Shown in pieces: positions 13,386 to 14,257 of a DNA stretch of 14,257 nucleotides (the stretch's first letter is position 1; each line of letters begins with the position of its first letter). Under the pieces are notes generated by a model, which saw nothing but the letters and a program-made list of their open reading frames with translations, searched no databases and had not been told where the DNA came from. Position numbers and translations under genes: made by a program. Source of the stretch: Chloroflexota bacterium (GTDB lineage Bacteria; Chloroflexota; Limnocylindria; QHBO01); NCBI GenBank assembly GCA_024636135.1, contig JAGXHP010000085.1, forward strand, positions 1-14,257, in the 5' to 3' direction.

Positions 13386-14159
13386 ATGACCGAACAGACC
13401 GCCCCCTCCACCGAGACGAACGCCGACGACATCATCATCGCCCGCGACGTGCACAAGTGGTTCGGCGAGCTCCACGTGCTCAAGGGCATCAACCTCACCG
13501 TGAAGACCGGCGAGGTCGTCGTCGTGTTCGGGGCGTCCGGATCGGGGAAGTCAACGTTCATTCGCACCATCAACCGACTCGAGCAGCATCAGCGGGGCGA
13601 CATCATCGTGGACGGCATCGAGATGACGAATGACATCCGAAATATCGCAGCCATCCGCAGCGAGATCGGGATGGTCTTCCAGTCGTTCAACCTCTTCCCC
13701 CACCTGACGGTGCTCGAGAACATCACGCTCGCGCCACGCAAGGTGAAGAAGTACGCGAAGTCGGAGGCCGATGCGGTCGGGATGAAGCTCCTCGAACGCG
13801 TCGGCATCCCCGAGCAGGCGCACAAGCACCCGGCTCAGCTCTCCGGCGGCCAGCAGCAGCGGGTGGCCATCGCCCGCGCCCTGGCCATGAACCCGAAGAT
13901 CATGCTGTTCGACGAGCCGACCTCGGCCCTCGACCCCGAGATGATCAGCGAGGTGCTCGACGTCATGCAGTCGCTGGCACGCGACGCCGGCATGACGATG
14001 ATCGTGGTGACGCACGAGATGGGATTCGCGCGCGCCGTGGCCAACCGGATGGTGTTCTTCGATCACGGCGAGATCGTGGAGATCGGGACGCCGAAGCAAA
14101 TCTTCGAAGAGCCCGAGCAGGAGCGAACGAAGGAGTTCCTGTCCCAGATCCTGCACTGA
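13386..14159 (+). CDS. aapP: General L-amino-acid ABC transporter ATP-binding protein (AapP/BztD-like)
   Basis: The ATPase that drives amino-acid import, 257 residues, cytoplasmic. Walker A is GASGSGKST (49-57), the Q-loop glutamine is Q99 in MVFQSFNLFPHLTVLENI, the ABC signature is LSGGQQQ (152-158), Walker B IMLFDEP (172-178, catalytic E177), D-loop SALDPE, and the switch histidine H210 in VVTHEMGFAR. All are intact. It is of normal length for the polar amino-acid (GlnQ/HisP) group. The ATG at 13386 is chosen because GAGGTG lies five bases upstream. An alternative in-frame ATG at 13350 overlaps the permease stop and would add 12 residues. It is the last gene of the four-gene operon. Confidence 0.95.
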   Translation: MTEQTAPSTETNADDIIIARDVHKWFGELHVLKGINLTVKTGEVVVVFGASGSGKSTFIRTINRLEQHQRGDIIVDGIEMTNDIRNIAAIRSEIGMVFQSFNLFPHLTVLENITLAPRKVKKYAKSEADAVGMKLLERVGIPEQAHKHPAQLSGGQQQRVAIARALAMNPKIMLFDEPTSALDPEMISEVLDVMQSLARDAGMTMIVVTHEMGFARAVANRMVFFDHGEIVEIGTPKQIFEEPEQERTKEFLSQILH

Positions 14160-14204
14160 AGCGGCTCACACGCACGCGAATCTGCGCAAATCTATGACTC
14201 AGGT

Positions 14205-14234
14205 TTGACCCGGGGACGCATCGGGCCGTAGCCT
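14205..14234 (+). promoter_or_regulatory. Putative sigma70-type promoter for the next gene
   Basis: TTGACC (14205-14210), 18-base spacer, TAGCCT (14229-14234). Both hexamers are good fits, the -10 being of the TANNNT type. It lies in the 98 bases after the ATPase stop, where I see no gene and no clear terminator. The downstream gene is outside the window. Confidence 0.4.
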
Positions 14235-14257
14235 CCGGTCGCCGCCCACTTCGACTC

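Overview
The window is GC-rich, tightly packed chromosomal DNA with many 1-4 base gene overlaps and few Shine-Dalgarno sites. An ImuA/ImuB/DnaE2 mutasome under Gram-positive-type LexA boxes, an LLM-class (coenzyme F420-type) oxidoreductase and several small lipoproteins suggest a Chloroflexota (Limnocylindria/Ellin6529-like) or Actinomycetota bacterium. I favour Chloroflexota but the sequence does not prove it. I see no insertion sequence, phage gene or CRISPR array.

The left and centre (1-8864) are all on the minus strand. Reading in the direction of transcription from 8864: imuA, a 300-base intergenic palindrome array, imuB and a small DUF6504-like gene; then a small secreted Asp/His-rich protein; a PRC-barrel-like protein; an overlapping trio of RibD C-terminal-type reductase, LLM oxidoreductase and VanY-type carboxypeptidase lipoprotein; a remnant of an MFS transporter; a small lipoprotein; and dnaE2 (imuC), which runs off the left edge. 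imuA and dnaE2 each start just behind a near-perfect GAAC-N4-GTTC operator, so the two halves of the SOS mutasome look co-regulated although about 4 kb apart.

The right part (8956-14257) is on the plus strand: tRNA-Ala(CGC) diverging from imuA, a lipoprotein whose signal peptide and body lie in different frames, then a complete general L-amino-acid ABC importer of the Aap/Bzt type (binding protein, two permeases, ATPase). A strong stem-loop separates the binding-protein gene from the permeases. A possible promoter for the next gene lies at the right edge.

The most unusual item is the array between imuA and imuB: six palindromic elements, each with a GGCG half-motif at the same distance, with centres spaced 50, 64, 50, 63 and 50 bases. 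It fills the gap where the start of imuB would be expected, and imuB itself lacks the usual N-terminal part.
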